Below, in pieces: positions 1 to 9,213 of a stretch of 64,000 nt of DNA. Position numbers and translations under genes: made by a program. The notes under the pieces were generated by a model. The model was not told the origin of the DNA, ran no database searches, and worked only from the letters and a program-made list of their open reading frames with translations. The first letter of the stretch is position 1. Every line of letters starts with the position of its first letter. This stretch comes from Hyphomonadaceae bacterium BL14 (lineage in GTDB: Bacteria; Pseudomonadota; Alphaproteobacteria; Caulobacterales; Maricaulaceae), in the NCBI GenBank assembly GCA_027627705.1, contig CP091242.1, positions 1,496,827 to 1,560,826 of the forward strand, written 5' to 3'.

Positions 1-465
1 TTCGGCCTGGTGGGGCAGGTTGGCTCCACCGGAATCCACCAGATACACGCACGGCAAACGGTTCTCGCGCGCGATCTCCTGAGCGCGCAAATGCTTCTTC
101 ACCGTCATGGGATAATAGGTGCCGCCCTTCACCGTGGCGTCATTGCACACGATCATCACCTCGCGGCCCGACACCCGGCCAATGCCGGTGATCATGCCCG
201 CCCCGTGCACATCGCCCTCATACAGGCCATTGGCCGCCAGCGGCGACAGCTCCAGAAACGCCGAGCCGGGATCCAGCAGGCGCTGCACCCTGTCGCGCGA
301 GAGCAGCTTGCCGCGTTTGAGGTGCTTCTCACGCGCGGCCTCAGACCCGCCCAGCGCGGCCTGCGCCATCTTGTCTTTCAGCTGCGCGACCAGTGCGCCC
401 ATCGCTGCGGCATTGGCCTCGAAAACCGGGGCGTCGGGATCAAGCTGTGTGGGCAGAACAGGCAT
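1..465 (-). CDS. mccB: Methylcrotonoyl-CoA carboxylase beta subunit, 5' part (partial)
   Basis: N-terminal 155 residues of a biotin-dependent acyl-CoA carboxylase carboxyltransferase subunit; the gene runs off the left edge. The protein begins [16 protein letters not shown] and contains [19 protein letters not shown] followed by [14 protein letters not shown]. From family knowledge these features are typical of the 3-methylcrotonyl-CoA carboxylase beta chain rather than the propionyl-CoA type. The enzyme carboxylates 3-methylcrotonyl-CoA in leucine degradation, together with a biotinylated alpha chain that should lie further left. The ATG at 465 is the only sensible start. The exact acyl-CoA substrate is inferred, since only the first third or so is visible. 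Confidence 0.85.
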   Translation of the reverse strand, partial: MPVLPTQLDPDAPVFEANAAAMGALVAQLKDKMAQAALGGSEAAREKHLKRGKLLSRDRVQRLLDPGSAFLELSPLAANGLYEGDVHGAGMITGIGRVSGREVMIVCNDATVKGGTYYPMTVKKHLRAQEIARENRLPCVYLVDSGGANLPHQAE

Positions 466-548
466 GGCGGCTCCAGAGCATCTGGCCGTTAAGGGCGTGC
501 GGTCTGATTAGCCCGCGCGCAGGACACGGCGCAATGGCGCGGCGCCCC

Positions 549-1328
549 CTAATCCTCATCCTCCACGTCGAGGAAATCGACGTGGAAGCTCGCCGCTTCA
601 TCTTCGGAGAAGAGATCCTCGTCCTCGCCGGGCAGGATGCGGCCGGGTTCCGGGATCATGAAATCCGGCGGCAGGCGGCTGGAGAGGAGGCCCGCGGCTT
701 TCAGATCGCTGACGCCGGGCAGATCACCCAAAGAGGCCAGGCCGAAATAATCCAGGAAGGCGTCCGTGACGCCATAGGTCACCGGCCGGCCCGGGCTGCG
801 CCGGCGGCCGCGCAGGCGGATCCATTTCATTTCCAGAAGCTGGTCCAGCGTGCCGCGCGATACCGCGACGCCGCGGATATCCTCGATCTCGGCGCGGGTG
901 ACCGGCTGGTGATAGGCGATGATGGACAGGGTCTCGAGCGCAGCTTGAGAGAGCTTGCGCGGCTCCTCGCGCTCGGTGCGCAAAAGGAAGGCGAGATCGG
1001 GTGCCGTCTGGAAGCGCCAGCGCCCGGCCACTTCCACAAGCTGAATGCCGGCATTGGCGTACTTGGCTGTCAACGCCGCGATCACAGCGCGCACATCGGC
1101 GCCGGCGGGCAGGCGCGCGGCCAGCGTCTCGGCGTCCAGAGGCTCTACGGCGGCGAACAGCAGGGCCTCGGCCATGCGCATCAGCTCTGCGTCATTATCC
1201 ACCGCCAGGCGCACGCCCGGCGGGCCGGCATCGCCGCCGCGACGGGTTTGCGCTTCGCTGCGCAGCGCCTTGATCGCGTCGGTAACCGGATCGCGCGGCG
1301 GGCGCGCGCCGGGGGTGTCATCGCTCAT
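549..1328 (-). CDS. scpB: Segregation and condensation protein B
   Basis: ScpB, 259 aa, the winged-helix partner of the SMC-ScpA (kleisin) complex that compacts and segregates the chromosome. The core from about residue 50 carries the family features EALLFAAVEPL, LSQAALETLSIIAYHQPVTRAEIEDIRG and an RGRRRSPGRPVTYG-like turn before FLDYFGL. The acidic C-terminal tail (ending DVEDED) is outside the core. The start ATG overlaps the scpA stop by four bases (ATGA), so translation is probably coupled. It is the last gene of the SPOR-nagZ-scpA-scpB operon. The 83 bp between it and the carboxylase gene hold nothing recognisable. Confidence 0.93.
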   Translation of the reverse strand: MSDDTPGARPPRDPVTDAIKALRSEAQTRRGGDAGPPGVRLAVDNDAELMRMAEALLFAAVEPLDAETLAARLPAGADVRAVIAALTAKYANAGIQLVEVAGRWRFQTAPDLAFLLRTEREEPRKLSQAALETLSIIAYHQPVTRAEIEDIRGVAVSRGTLDQLLEMKWIRLRGRRRSPGRPVTYGVTDAFLDYFGLASLGDLPGVSDLKAAGLLSSRLPPDFMIPEPGRILPGEDEDLFSEDEAASFHVDFLDVEDED

Positions 1329-2155
1329 GCGCTGTCCTCTCGGGTGGCGTCATTGCGGTCCTCGCGGTGAGCCGGACGCATCCAGAGCGGCGCGTATACG
1401 CCGTTCTGGCGCAGGTCCGCCTCACCGTCCTTGGTGATCTCCAGCGCGGCGAGCAGGCTGGAGGCGGTGATGCTGGCACCCGATGGCGCGTCCTCATCCA
1501 GACCGGCGGGCAGCAGCGCGTCAAACCGCTCCCAGCCCGTCAGGCGGCGCAGCACGCCGGTCAGCCGCTTGCGCGCCTGTTCCAGCGAGTACACGCGCGG
1601 CGCTTCAGGCTGATAGGTGGCGAACGCGCCGCGCTCCCGGCGCAGGGCGTAGGCTTTGAGCAGATCGTAGAGCTCGGCCTCGTACAGGGGCGTGCGGATG
1701 GAGCGCACCCCCGCGGGCTGGCCACACACAAAGACATCGCGGCGCAAAAGCGCCCGGGCGTACAGAGCAGCAGATGCGGCGCGCATCGCTTCCAGCCGGG
1801 CCAGGCGGAACGCCAGCGCCGCAGCGAGCTCTTCAGGCTCCGGCCCGTCTTCCTCCGGGCGCGGCTTGGGCAGCAGCAGGCGGGATTTGAGATAAGCCAG
1901 CCACGACGCCATCACCAGATACTCGGCCGCCAGGTCCAGCCGGCGCAGGCGCGCGGCGTTGACGAAGGCGAGATACTGGTCGGCCAGCTCCAGAATGGAG
2001 ATGGCGTTGAGGTCGATTTTGTTCTTGCGCGCCAGCGCCAGCAGCACGTGCAGCGGGCCTTCCCAGCCGCCGATATCGAGCACCAGCGCCTCGCCCTCGT
2101 CGGCCTCGCGCGCGGCCTCGAACGCGTCTTCGGTCTCGTCAAACAATCCGGTCAT
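1325..2155 (-). CDS. scpA: Segregation and condensation protein A (kleisin)
   Basis: ScpA, 276 aa, the kleisin that bridges the SMC dimer and binds ScpB. The N-terminus has the characteristic GWEGPLHVLLALARKNKIDL and ISILELADQYLAFVN stretch (about residues 30-70), followed by AAEYLVMASWLAYLKSRLLLP. The C-terminal winged helix includes VTASSLLAALEITKDGEADL-like sequence ending RQNGVYAPLWM. Both ends overlap neighbours by four bases (nagZ upstream, scpB downstream), which indicates a coupled operon. Location is the cytoplasmic nucleoid. Confidence 0.93.
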   Translation of the reverse strand: MTGLFDETEDAFEAAREADEGEALVLDIGGWEGPLHVLLALARKNKIDLNAISILELADQYLAFVNAARLRRLDLAAEYLVMASWLAYLKSRLLLPKPRPEEDGPEPEELAAALAFRLARLEAMRAASAALYARALLRRDVFVCGQPAGVRSIRTPLYEAELYDLLKAYALRRERGAFATYQPEAPRVYSLEQARKRLTGVLRRLTGWERFDALLPAGLDEDAPSGASITASSLLAALEITKDGEADLRQNGVYAPLWMRPAHREDRNDATREDSA

Positions 2156-3183
2156 GGGGCGTCCAGCCCGGCCTGAGCGAACAGGCGGCCCAGCGCCTCC
2201 AGCCCGGCCTGCGGGTCAAAGCCCTCCGGCGCGCGGCGCGCGGCCAGCGCCGCGTTGGCGCGCCTGAGCGCGGCGTGATCGAGGCGCGGCGTGGCGTTGG
2301 CGATCTCGATCATCTCGGCCATGTCGCCGTTGCAGTGGATGACCATGTCGCACCCTGCGCCCAGCGCGCGCTGCGTGCGTGTGCGCAGCGCGCCGGCCAG
2401 CGCCTTCATGGACAGATCATCGCTCATCAAAAGGCCGTCAAACCCGATATCGCCGCGAATGATGCGCCCGATCACTTCGGACGAACACGTGGCGCAGTCA
2501 TCGGCGTCGATGGCGCGATAGACGACATGGGCCGTCATCGCCATCAGCGCGCCCTTGATGGCGCGGAAGGCGGCAAAGTCGGTGGCCGCCAGCGTCTCCT
2601 CGTCCGCGTCCACGATGGGCAGTTCGAAATGGCTGTCGACGCTGGCCCGGCCATGGCCGGGCAGATGCTTGATCACGCCCAGCACGCCCTGATCGAGCAG
2701 GCCTTCCAGCGCCGCACCGGCCATGGCCGCCACGGCGTGCGGTTCAGCGTGAAACGCCCGGTCGCCGATCACGTCATGGGCGCCCTTGACCCGGATATCG
2801 GCGCAGGGCGCGTAATCGGCGTCGATGCCCACGGCATGGAGCTCATGGGCCAGAAGCTGGTGATTGATCCGGACCGCCTCCAGCGCCAGTTCGCGCTCCC
2901 GGTTCCACAACTCGCCAAAGCGCTCCGCCGGTGGCGCATTGCGCCAGGTCGGCGCGCGCAGGCGCTGCACCCGGCCGCCTTCCTGATCCACAAAGACGGG
3001 CACGTCCCGGCCCATCGCGTCGCGCAAGCTGTCAGTCAGCGCGCGCACCTGGCGCGGCTGATCCACATTGCGCGCAAACAGGATGAAGCCCCAGGGATCG
3101 CAATCGCGAAAGAAGGCCTTCTCGTCCTTGCCCAGCTTTTCGCCCGCCAGGGCGAAGGCCACGGCTGCGCCCGCGCCGCTCAC
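2152..3183 (-). CDS. nagZ: Beta-N-acetylhexosaminidase (GH3)
   Basis: NagZ, 343 aa from a GTG at 3183. It is a glycoside hydrolase family 3 enzyme that removes GlcNAc from muropeptides during peptidoglycan recycling in the cytoplasm. Diagnostic motifs are DPWGFILFARNV near the start, VDQEGGRVQRL, the catalytic loop VIKHLPGHGRASVDSHFE and LLMSDDLSMKAL. I chose GTG-3183 because it overlaps the stop of the upstream SPOR gene (GTGA), matching the four-base overlaps along the whole operon. An ATG at 3231 would add 16 residues and overlap further. Placement between a SPOR protein and scpAB is common in Caulobacterales-type genomes. Confidence 0.92.
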   Translation of the reverse strand: MSGAGAAVAFALAGEKLGKDEKAFFRDCDPWGFILFARNVDQPRQVRALTDSLRDAMGRDVPVFVDQEGGRVQRLRAPTWRNAPPAERFGELWNRERELALEAVRINHQLLAHELHAVGIDADYAPCADIRVKGAHDVIGDRAFHAEPHAVAAMAGAALEGLLDQGVLGVIKHLPGHGRASVDSHFELPIVDADEETLAATDFAAFRAIKGALMAMTAHVVYRAIDADDCATCSSEVIGRIIRGDIGFDGLLMSDDLSMKALAGALRTRTQRALGAGCDMVIHCNGDMAEMIEIANATPRLDHAALRRANAALAARRAPEGFDPQAGLEALGRLFAQAGLDAP

Positions 3184-4007
3184 CGCCGGGCCACCAGGCA
3201 GGACTGGCCGCGCGCATCCAGCTGCGAGCAATAGGCCGCCGCATCCTCACGGGTCTCGAACCCGGCCACGCGCAGGCGGTGAAACACGCCGCGCTCGCCC
3301 AGATCCGCGCGCTGGATGTCCGGCGCATGGCCGGATGTCAGATCGCTGTAGCGCGAGGCGAAGGCCAGCCAGCCGGCCTCGGCTTCTTCCAGCGCGCGAT
3401 AGGCACCGATCTGCACCACGAAGGCACCGGACGCCGTAGCGGGTGCCGGACCGGCCGCGCGCGGTGCCTCAAGCGGCTCGGCGCGTGCCGGCGTTTGCGG
3501 TTCAGGGCCGGGTGCCGGCTGCGTCGCCGGCTCTGATGCGGGCGCGGGCTCGGGCTCAGCCGGCACCGGCTCATCCATCGCGTCGGTGTCGGCGGTTTCC
3601 ACCTGCAGCGCCGGCAGGCGCTCGGGCCGGGCCACCGGCTCCTCGGCGGCGGGGCGGGGCGCGGCGGGCTGCGCATCGGGATCTCCGGCACCGTCTTCGC
3701 GGTCGCCGGCGCGGGCGCGCAGCTCGAAAGCCGTCAGGTCCTGGTGCGGCGTCTCGAACCCGCCCGGCTCGTCGGGTGCCACGCGATAGGGCTGGGTGTC
3801 GGCCATGATCAGCGGACTGCCGTCACGCTCGCGCATGCCCAGCTGGAAGGCGTTCCAGACCACGGCCATGAACAGCGCGAACACAACCGCCGCTGCCAGC
3901 AGCACCAGCCAGCCGCGCCGGTCCTGTTCGGCCTCGCGCGCGTCAAACGTCTCGAAATCATCCGGCGGGGGCGCATACGGCCCGTGGCCGGGGCTTTGTG
4001 GGCTCAT
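3180..4007 (-). CDS. SPOR-domain membrane protein
   Basis: A 275-aa single-pass inner-membrane protein. A short cytoplasmic N-terminus is followed by a transmembrane helix (about residues 34-57, GWLVLLAAAVVFALFMAVVW), a long Pro/Ala/Glu-rich linker (about 90-190) and a C-terminal SPOR domain starting near FVVQIGAYRALEEAEAGWL. SPOR domains bind denuded glycan strands at division septa, so a periplasmic peptidoglycan-linked role is likely. It is the first gene of the operon with nagZ, scpA and scpB. In related genomes argS precedes this gene; here it is not adjacent. The 126 bp upstream show no gene. Confidence 0.85.
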   Translation of the reverse strand: MSPQSPGHGPYAPPPDDFETFDAREAEQDRRGWLVLLAAAVVFALFMAVVWNAFQLGMRERDGSPLIMADTQPYRVAPDEPGGFETPHQDLTAFELRARAGDREDGAGDPDAQPAAPRPAAEEPVARPERLPALQVETADTDAMDEPVPAEPEPAPASEPATQPAPGPEPQTPARAEPLEAPRAAGPAPATASGAFVVQIGAYRALEEAEAGWLAFASRYSDLTSGHAPDIQRADLGERGVFHRLRVAGFETREDAAAYCSQLDARGQSCLVARR

Positions 4008-4133
4008 GGGCGTCCCCGGGGCTTTGCCTTGGCGATGGCGGCGGTGTGATTCGCACGCGCCAGCCTATCACCCACCATACCAAGACCAGACGGGGCGCGC
4101 GCCCCCCTGACGCCGCGCGCCTGCGTCCAGGTC

Positions 4134-4451
4134 TCAGCTGCGCAGCTGGGCGCGTGCCTCGTCCATCAGCTGGTCCATCCGGGTGCGGATCGCGTGTTCG
4201 GAATGGCCCACGCCCTTGGCCTCGAAGTCGGCGAGCAGCTTGCGCATCACATCCGCATCACCAGGCTCTTCCAGATCAGCTTTCACCACCTCGGCTGCAT
4301 AAGCGTCTGCGTCATCACCGCTCAGCCCCATCTCGCCCGCTGCCCACAGGCCCAGCAGCTTGTTGCGCCGAGCCTGGGCCCGGAACTCGGCCGTCTGGTC
4401 ATTGGCGAACTTGTTTTCAAAGCCTTTTTCGCGGTCATCAAAGCTGGACAT
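4134..4451 (-). CDS. ATP synthase inhibitor zeta subunit (DUF1476)
   Basis: A 105-aa protein of the DUF1476 family, starting MSSFDDREKGFENKFANDQ. This family includes the zeta subunit of alphaproteobacterial F1Fo-ATPases, characterised in Paracoccus denitrificans, whose N-terminus inhibits ATP hydrolysis by F1. The length and the N-terminal inhibitory stretch match. Location is cytoplasmic, bound to F1. ATG at 4451 is preferred over a TTG one codon upstream; GGAAGAG lies about ten bases before it. It is divergent from purC, an arrangement common in Alphaproteobacteria. The functional assignment rests on the family. Confidence 0.85.
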   Translation of the reverse strand: MSSFDDREKGFENKFANDQTAEFRAQARRNKLLGLWAAGEMGLSGDDADAYAAEVVKADLEEPGDADVMRKLLADFEAKGVGHSEHAIRTRMDQLMDEARAQLRS

Positions 4452-4554
4452 CAAAAACTCTCTTCCGGTCTGGGGAGGGGCGGATCATGCAGGTTCAATG
4501 GGTATCGCGCACCCGGCGCGGAATCAATCGCGCCGGCGTCCTGAGCGGGCGATG

Positions 4555-4584
4555 TTGCAGCGCTGCAGCGAACTGGCGTATCAT
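4555..4584 (+). promoter_or_regulatory. Putative sigma70-type promoter of purC-purS
   Basis: TTGCAG at 4555-4560 and TATCAT at 4579-4584 are separated by 18 bases and lie 113 bp before the purC ATG, in the divergent region between the ATPase zeta gene and purC. The -35 spacer is itself palindromic (GCAGCGCTGC). Seen by eye only. Confidence 0.4.
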
Positions 4585-4697
4585 GCTCACTTGATGGCGG
4601 CCCGTGCATGACGGGCCGTTTCTCGTTTGCCGCAGGCCGGCCTGGCGATTGTGCCGTGTCCCGGCTCGCGACCTCCAGCGGAGTTGCGCCCTCACCC

Positions 4698-5453
4698 ATG
4701 TCCCGCCGCAAGAAACTTTACGAAGGCAAGGCCAAAATCCTCTATGAGGGGCCTGAACCCGGCACGCTGGTCCAGCACTTCAAGGACGACGCCACCGCGT
4801 TCAACAACAAGAAAAAAGCCGTGCTGGAGGGCAAGGGCGTCCTCAACAACCGGATCTCCGAACACATCATGGAGAATCTCAACCGGATCGGCGTGCCCAC
4901 CCATTTCATCCGCCGGCTCAATATGCGCGAACAATTGGTGCGCGAGGTCGAGATCATTCCGCTGGAAGTCGTGGTGCGCAATGTCGCCGCCGGCTCGATC
5001 TCCCAGCGCTTCGGCCTGCCCGAGGGCGAGGCCCTGCCGCGCACGATTGTCGAGTTCTACTTCAAGGACGATGCGCTCAATGACCCGCTGGTCAGCGAGG
5101 AGCATATCACCGCGTTCAACTGGGCCAGCCCCCAGGACATTGACGACATGATCGCGCTGGCCCTGCGGGTGAATGACTATCTGTCCGGCCTGTTCACCGG
5201 CGCCAGCATCCGCCTGGTGGATTTCAAGCTGGAGTTCGGGCGCATCTATGACCAGAACGACATGCCCCGCATCATCCTGGCTGACGAGATCAGCCCCGAC
5301 AGCTGCCGCCTGTGGGACATGACCACCGGCGAGAAAATGGACAAGGACCGGTTCCGCCGCGACATGGGCAATGTCACCGAGGCCTATGCCGAGGTGGCGC
5401 GCAGGCTGGGAATCATGAAGGAAAGCGCAAGCGGCGACGAGGCGAACTCATGA
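4698..5453 (+). CDS. purC: SAICAR synthetase
   Basis: Phosphoribosylaminoimidazole-succinocarboxamide synthase, 251 aa. It ligates aspartate to CAIR with ATP in purine synthesis. The protein begins [18 protein letters not shown], the conserved KLYEGKAK motif, then [20 protein letters not shown]. It continues with [25 protein letters not shown] and [14 protein letters not shown], all signature motifs. The ATG at 4698 is the start that begins directly at the family N-terminus; upstream in-frame sequence is not conserved. Its stop overlaps the purS start (ATGA). Confidence 0.96.
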   Translation: MSRRKKLYEGKAKILYEGPEPGTLVQHFKDDATAFNNKKKAVLEGKGVLNNRISEHIMENLNRIGVPTHFIRRLNMREQLVREVEIIPLEVVVRNVAAGSISQRFGLPEGEALPRTIVEFYFKDDALNDPLVSEEHITAFNWASPQDIDDMIALALRVNDYLSGLFTGASIRLVDFKLEFGRIYDQNDMPRIILADEISPDSCRLWDMTTGEKMDKDRFRRDMGNVTEAYAEVARRLGIMKESASGDEANS

Positions 5454-5692
5454 AAGCGCGTGTACATGTCTATCTCAAGCCCGGCGTCCTGGACCCGCAA
5501 GGTCAGGCCGTGGCGACATCGCTGAAGCATCTCGGCTTTGACGAGGTGGCCGCCGCCCGCCAGGGCAAGCTGATCGAGATCGATCTCAACACCGCCGACG
5601 CCGAGGAAGCCCAAAAGCGCGTCGCCGAGATGTGCGACAAGCTGCTCGCCAACCCGGTCATCGAAACCTACGACATTGAACTGAGCGCGTAA
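5450..5692 (+). CDS. purS: FGAM synthase subunit PurS
   Basis: PurS, 80 aa, the small structural subunit of the PurLQS phosphoribosylformylglycinamidine synthase. It begins [20 protein letters not shown] and contains [18 protein letters not shown], typical of the family. The start overlaps the purC stop by four bases. The partner genes purQ and purL are not adjacent but lie 28 kb away in this window at 33506-36914. A 26-bp gap separates it from the convergent DUF2336 gene. Confidence 0.95.
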   Translation: MKARVHVYLKPGVLDPQGQAVATSLKHLGFDEVAAARQGKLIEIDLNTADAEEAQKRVAEMCDKLLANPVIETYDIELSA

Positions 5693-5718
5693 GGGGAGCG
5701 GGGGCGTGCGCCCCGCCC

Positions 5719-6876
5719 CTACCCCGCCATCTGCGAGTACCCGGTCTCCGCCGCTGCGGCGATGTCGGCGTCGAGGCGGTCCAGGCAATAGTCCAGCTCG
5801 GCGATGGGCGCGCCCTGGAACTGGGTGAAGACGCGTTCGACGAGGTGTTTGCGGAAGCGGATCATGTCGCGCGCCCCGCCCGGCCCCATCTCCAGCGCGT
5901 GCCAGACCTGCAGCGTGGCGCGCACGGCGGGCAGGATGCGGTCGGGCAGGCCGGCCTTGCGGAATATGGCTTCCAGACCCAGCGGCCCGGCATCGTGGAT
6001 CAGCACCCAGGCCTTGGCGTGCTCGACGCCGGCCAGTTCGGCCACGCAATGCTCGAAGAAACTCATATGCCCGCGGAACAAAGCGCGCAGCATCAGGGAC
6101 GGGGTCAGGCGGGCGTTGAGCTGAAGCTGCTGGGCGAAGCGGCGCGGATCGGGCGACAGGCCCGCCTGATCCACCAGATCCACCGTGGCGCGTTCGCGCG
6201 CACCCTCGGCCAGCTCCACCGCCAGCTGGGGCGGCAGAGCGTGGCGTGACACCAGGCGCTGCAAGGCCTCATCTGAAATGCGCGCCACCAGTTTTTCGGT
6301 GACTTCCAGCGGCAGGGCGTCGCGCTCGATGAAGCGTTCGAGCACGTGCGGCGTCTGGGCAAACCGGCGGAACACGCTGGCAAAGGCGCCGGCGTTGAAC
6401 GCCGCGCCATTATTGCCCGCCAGCACCGCCACCGCCTCGGTCACGCCATGCTCGGCGATCTGGCCGGTCACCGCTTCGGAGAGATGTTCACGGGTGGCCA
6501 CCGCCACCTGGCGCCGGGCCGCGCCGGAGCGCACAATGTCGATCAGGTCATCATCGGTCAGCACCGGCGAGCCGGCGATCACCGGGATGGCGATGGAATC
6601 CACGTCGGCGGCCAGCTGGCGCGCCACGTCAGGCGGCAAATGGGGTGAACGCTGCAGCGTCACTGACAAAGCGCGGCGCACCAGCTCGGCGGCATCGCGG
6701 GCCAGCACGCGGACAATCTCCGCGCCCAGCATGCGCTCTTCCGCGCTCAGGCCCGGCGCGGCATAGCGCGCACACACCTTTCGGGCGGCCAGGGCACGCG
6801 CCTCGTCATCGCCGGGATTGGTGAGCCGGGCGAGATCATCCGGGGTCAGGCGGGCTCTCAGGGTATGCACGCTCAT
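5719..6876 (-). CDS. DUF2336 domain protein
   Basis: A 385-aa, largely alpha-helical, soluble protein of the DUF2336 family, which is restricted mainly to Alphaproteobacteria and has no settled function. Visible features are the repeated Leu/Ala-rich helices, SVTLQRSPHLPPDVARQLAADV near residue 95, PVIAGSPVLTDDDLI, and a C-terminal QFQGAPIAELDYCLDRLDADIAAA. A strong ribosome site (AGGAGG, seven bases before the ATG) supports the start at 6876. It is transcribed alone, convergent with purS. Confidence 0.82.
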   Translation of the reverse strand: MSVHTLRARLTPDDLARLTNPGDDEARALAARKVCARYAAPGLSAEERMLGAEIVRVLARDAAELVRRALSVTLQRSPHLPPDVARQLAADVDSIAIPVIAGSPVLTDDDLIDIVRSGAARRQVAVATREHLSEAVTGQIAEHGVTEAVAVLAGNNGAAFNAGAFASVFRRFAQTPHVLERFIERDALPLEVTEKLVARISDEALQRLVSRHALPPQLAVELAEGARERATVDLVDQAGLSPDPRRFAQQLQLNARLTPSLMLRALFRGHMSFFEHCVAELAGVEHAKAWVLIHDAGPLGLEAIFRKAGLPDRILPAVRATLQVWHALEMGPGGARDMIRFRKHLVERVFTQFQGAPIAELDYCLDRLDADIAAAAETGYSQMAG

Positions 6877-6958
6877 GGCTAGGCCTCCTGGTAAGGGACG
6901 CTCCCAGCCTGCGCGCCAAATCTTAACACCTGCTTGTCAGACACGGTGAACAGGTAAC

Positions 6959-7816
6959 TTACCCTTTACGTCTGGCCGGGGCCGGGGCGTCCAGTGAGGC
7001 GAGAAGCTCGACCAGCGCCGGCGTCAGCACGCTGCCCGTGCGGCCCATGGCCGCCAGACCGCCCATGCCGCCGCGAGACCCCGTCTCGCCCACGCCCAGC
7101 GCCGAGGCGGCGCGCGCCACCGCGCTGTGGGGCTCTGCCGGTGCAGGAGAGGGTCTTTCCGCCCGCGCCGACGCCCGCCAGGCCGGGGGCGCTTCCACCG
7201 ATCCGCTGGTCTCACCGGTCAGCCGGGCCAGGACTTCGCTGACGCTGCGCGGGCGGCCCTGATCAAAGAAGATCGGCCGGTTGGCGGCCGCCGCGGCCGG
7301 GAAAAGCTGATCGGCGCGCTGGGCCGGATTGTCGGCCGTATGGGCGATCAGGCGGGCTGCGCCTTGCGCGCCCAGAAAATGCGCGGCGTACAGCTCGCCC
7401 TCGGTGGGTTCGCGGCCCGTGGCCGAGCGCAGGATGGAGGCGTTCTCCGCCGCCAGCTCGCCGGCCATCACGCTGGCCGCGCGCGCATCAAAGCGCAGGT
7501 TTAAAATCGCATCGCGCTGTGCCGGATCGCTGACCTGGAACCGGCCTTGCGCATCGCGCGTCACCGCCCCGGCCAGTTCGCCATAGCCATGCTTGGCGCC
7601 ATGGCGCGACACCATGCCCAGCCAGGTCTGCTCGATGAACTGGAACAGGCCCGCCGCGCTGGAGGTGCGGGCGCGCGCCTGCGGGTCGAAATTGCTCTCA
7701 CGCTGCGCCGTGCGCACCAGAAAGTCGAAGCTGGCGCCCGTCTCGCGCGCCGCATCGGCGATCAGGCGCCGGGGCGATGGCAGGGCGTCGCCCAGGACGG
7801 ACAGGGGGTCGGACAT
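6959..7816 (-). CDS. Transglycosylase SLT-domain protein
   Basis: A 285-aa protein with a lytic-transglycosylase-like fold. FLVRTAQRESNFDPQAR carries the presumed catalytic Glu, followed by SSAAGLFQFIEQTWL (the AGLFQF motif). GREPTEGELYAAHFLGAQGAARLI matches the later helical lobe. The C-terminal third is low-complexity Ala/Pro/Arg. No signal peptide is evident from the preferred ATG at 7816 (GGAG five bases upstream); a GTG at 7870 would add 18 residues. Related alphaproteobacterial proteins are linked to flagella or pili assembly (PleA-like), but nothing here proves that role. Confidence 0.78.
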   Translation of the reverse strand: MSDPLSVLGDALPSPRRLIADAARETGASFDFLVRTAQRESNFDPQARARTSSAAGLFQFIEQTWLGMVSRHGAKHGYGELAGAVTRDAQGRFQVSDPAQRDAILNLRFDARAASVMAGELAAENASILRSATGREPTEGELYAAHFLGAQGAARLIAHTADNPAQRADQLFPAAAAANRPIFFDQGRPRSVSEVLARLTGETSGSVEAPPAWRASARAERPSPAPAEPHSAVARAASALGVGETGSRGGMGGLAAMGRTGSVLTPALVELLASLDAPAPARRKG

Positions 7817-7930
7817 GGCCACTCCGGATGCGGCGCCAAGGCGTGCGAGCGGGCGATTCGCCCGTTTCACCCTTCAGCCTGCGCGCGCAGCCTATAAGCC
7901 TTCGTTAACCGTACGCGCAAATTGCCGCGC

Positions 7931-9091
7931 TCATTCGCCCCGCAGCCCCGCCCGGTCCGGGGTGAAGGCGCGCGCCCATTCAGGCAGCGATCCGGTGCGC
8001 ACCAGCGTCTCGACCGCCTGCGCGATCGCCGGTGCCAGCAGCACGCCATTGCGGTAACCGCCGCCCGCCAGCACCAGGCCGGGTGCCGCCTCGCCGATCA
8101 CCGGCATGCCGTCGCGCGCCCGCGGGCGCAGCCCGGCCCAGCCCTCGTCCGGTGCCAATCCCGCCAGCGCCGGGACCAATCGTCCCGCGCGTTCGCTCAG
8201 CCCCGCCAGCGCATCCGCATCGGTCTCCAGCCCCGCCTGTCCCGGCTCGCTGGTGGCACCTGCGATCACCCGCCCGTCCGGTTTGGCGGCCAGATACAGC
8301 GAGACATGACGCACCACATGGGTCAGCCGCACCGGCACCGGCGGGCCCCAGGCGATCATCTGGCCCTTCACCGGCGCGGCCTGGGCCAGGGCCGGTGCGC
8401 CGTGGATCTGCGCCGTGCCCGCCGCCAGCACGATCAGGTCCGCCTCAAGGGACCGGCCATCGCCAAGCGCCAGCGCGCAGGCGCGGCCCTCGACCGTCTC
8501 CACCGCCCGCACCGGCGCATCGCCCAGCACCTCACCTCCCGCCGCACGAAACGCCGCAAGCCAAGCCGGGCCCAGCGCGCGATTATCGATCTGGCCATCG
8601 CCTGGAAAACGCAGGCCCCCATGCGTGGGCCCCAGCGCCGGTTCGGCGGCGCACAGGGCGTCCGCGTTCAGCCGCTCCACGCGCACGCCGAACCGTGCCG
8701 CCCGCGCCAGCGCCGCATCCGCGCGCGCGGCGTCCGTCTCGTCCAGCAGCGGGACCAGCACGCCCGGCCGGGCATGGCCGGGTGCCTGCGCCGCCTCCAC
8801 CCCTGCCCGCTGCGCCCACAACGCCGCGCCGCGTGCGGCCAGCGCGGCGAAGTCGTCCGCCAGAGGATGGGCCGGGTCCAGCTCGAACAGCGTCTCGAAG
8901 CCCGCTGCCAGCATGCCCGCCGAGGCCCACAGCGCGCCGCGTCCCGGCGTGCCTGAATCAATGAGGATCACCTCATGCCCGGCCCGCGCCAGTGCCAGAG
9001 CGCACGCCAGCCCCGCCGCGCCGGCCCCGGCGATGGCGACGCGCAAACGCGCACGCGGGCGTGCAGGCTGGGGCGTGTTCAGGGTGGACAT
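7931..9091 (-). CDS. FAD-dependent amino-acid oxidase, ThiO/DAO-like
   Basis: A 386-aa flavoprotein of the D-amino-acid oxidase family, closest in layout to glycine oxidase ThiO. The N-terminal Rossmann motif is VAIAGAGAAGLACALALARAG followed by the ribose-binding acidic end of ILIDSG. Later motifs are GALWASAGMLAAGFE, LIVLAAGTA, APVKGQMIAW and the C-terminal FAD contact GGGYRNGVLLAPA. The probable reaction is oxidative deamination of glycine or a D-amino acid to imine and peroxide. No thiamine genes or TPP riboswitch are next to it, so the thiamine role is uncertain. ATG at 9091 is preferred over 9112. Confidence 0.75.
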   Translation of the reverse strand: MSTLNTPQPARPRARLRVAIAGAGAAGLACALALARAGHEVILIDSGTPGRGALWASAGMLAAGFETLFELDPAHPLADDFAALAARGAALWAQRAGVEAAQAPGHARPGVLVPLLDETDAARADAALARAARFGVRVERLNADALCAAEPALGPTHGGLRFPGDGQIDNRALGPAWLAAFRAAGGEVLGDAPVRAVETVEGRACALALGDGRSLEADLIVLAAGTAQIHGAPALAQAAPVKGQMIAWGPPVPVRLTHVVRHVSLYLAAKPDGRVIAGATSEPGQAGLETDADALAGLSERAGRLVPALAGLAPDEGWAGLRPRARDGMPVIGEAAPGLVLAGGGYRNGVLLAPAIAQAVETLVRTGSLPEWARAFTPDRAGLRGE

Positions 9092-9213
9092 CACGGCTTC
9101 GCTGCGCCTCAATCAGGCCTTGGTGAGCGTGTAAACACCAATCGGTTGAGGCTCAATGTCAGCCCCCAGCCCGGCGGCGCATCGCCGCTGTCAAAACAAG
9201 AGGAGGCGCCCCC

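Noticed and set aside
6900..7920. CtrA-type TTAA sites near the DUF2336 and transglycosylase genes
   Set aside because: Only isolated TTAAC half-sites are seen; no TTAA-N7-TTAA pair with correct spacing.
7931..9213. TPP riboswitch linked to the ThiO-like oxidase
   Set aside because: No conserved THI-box elements are visible upstream of 9091 and no thiamine genes adjoin it.
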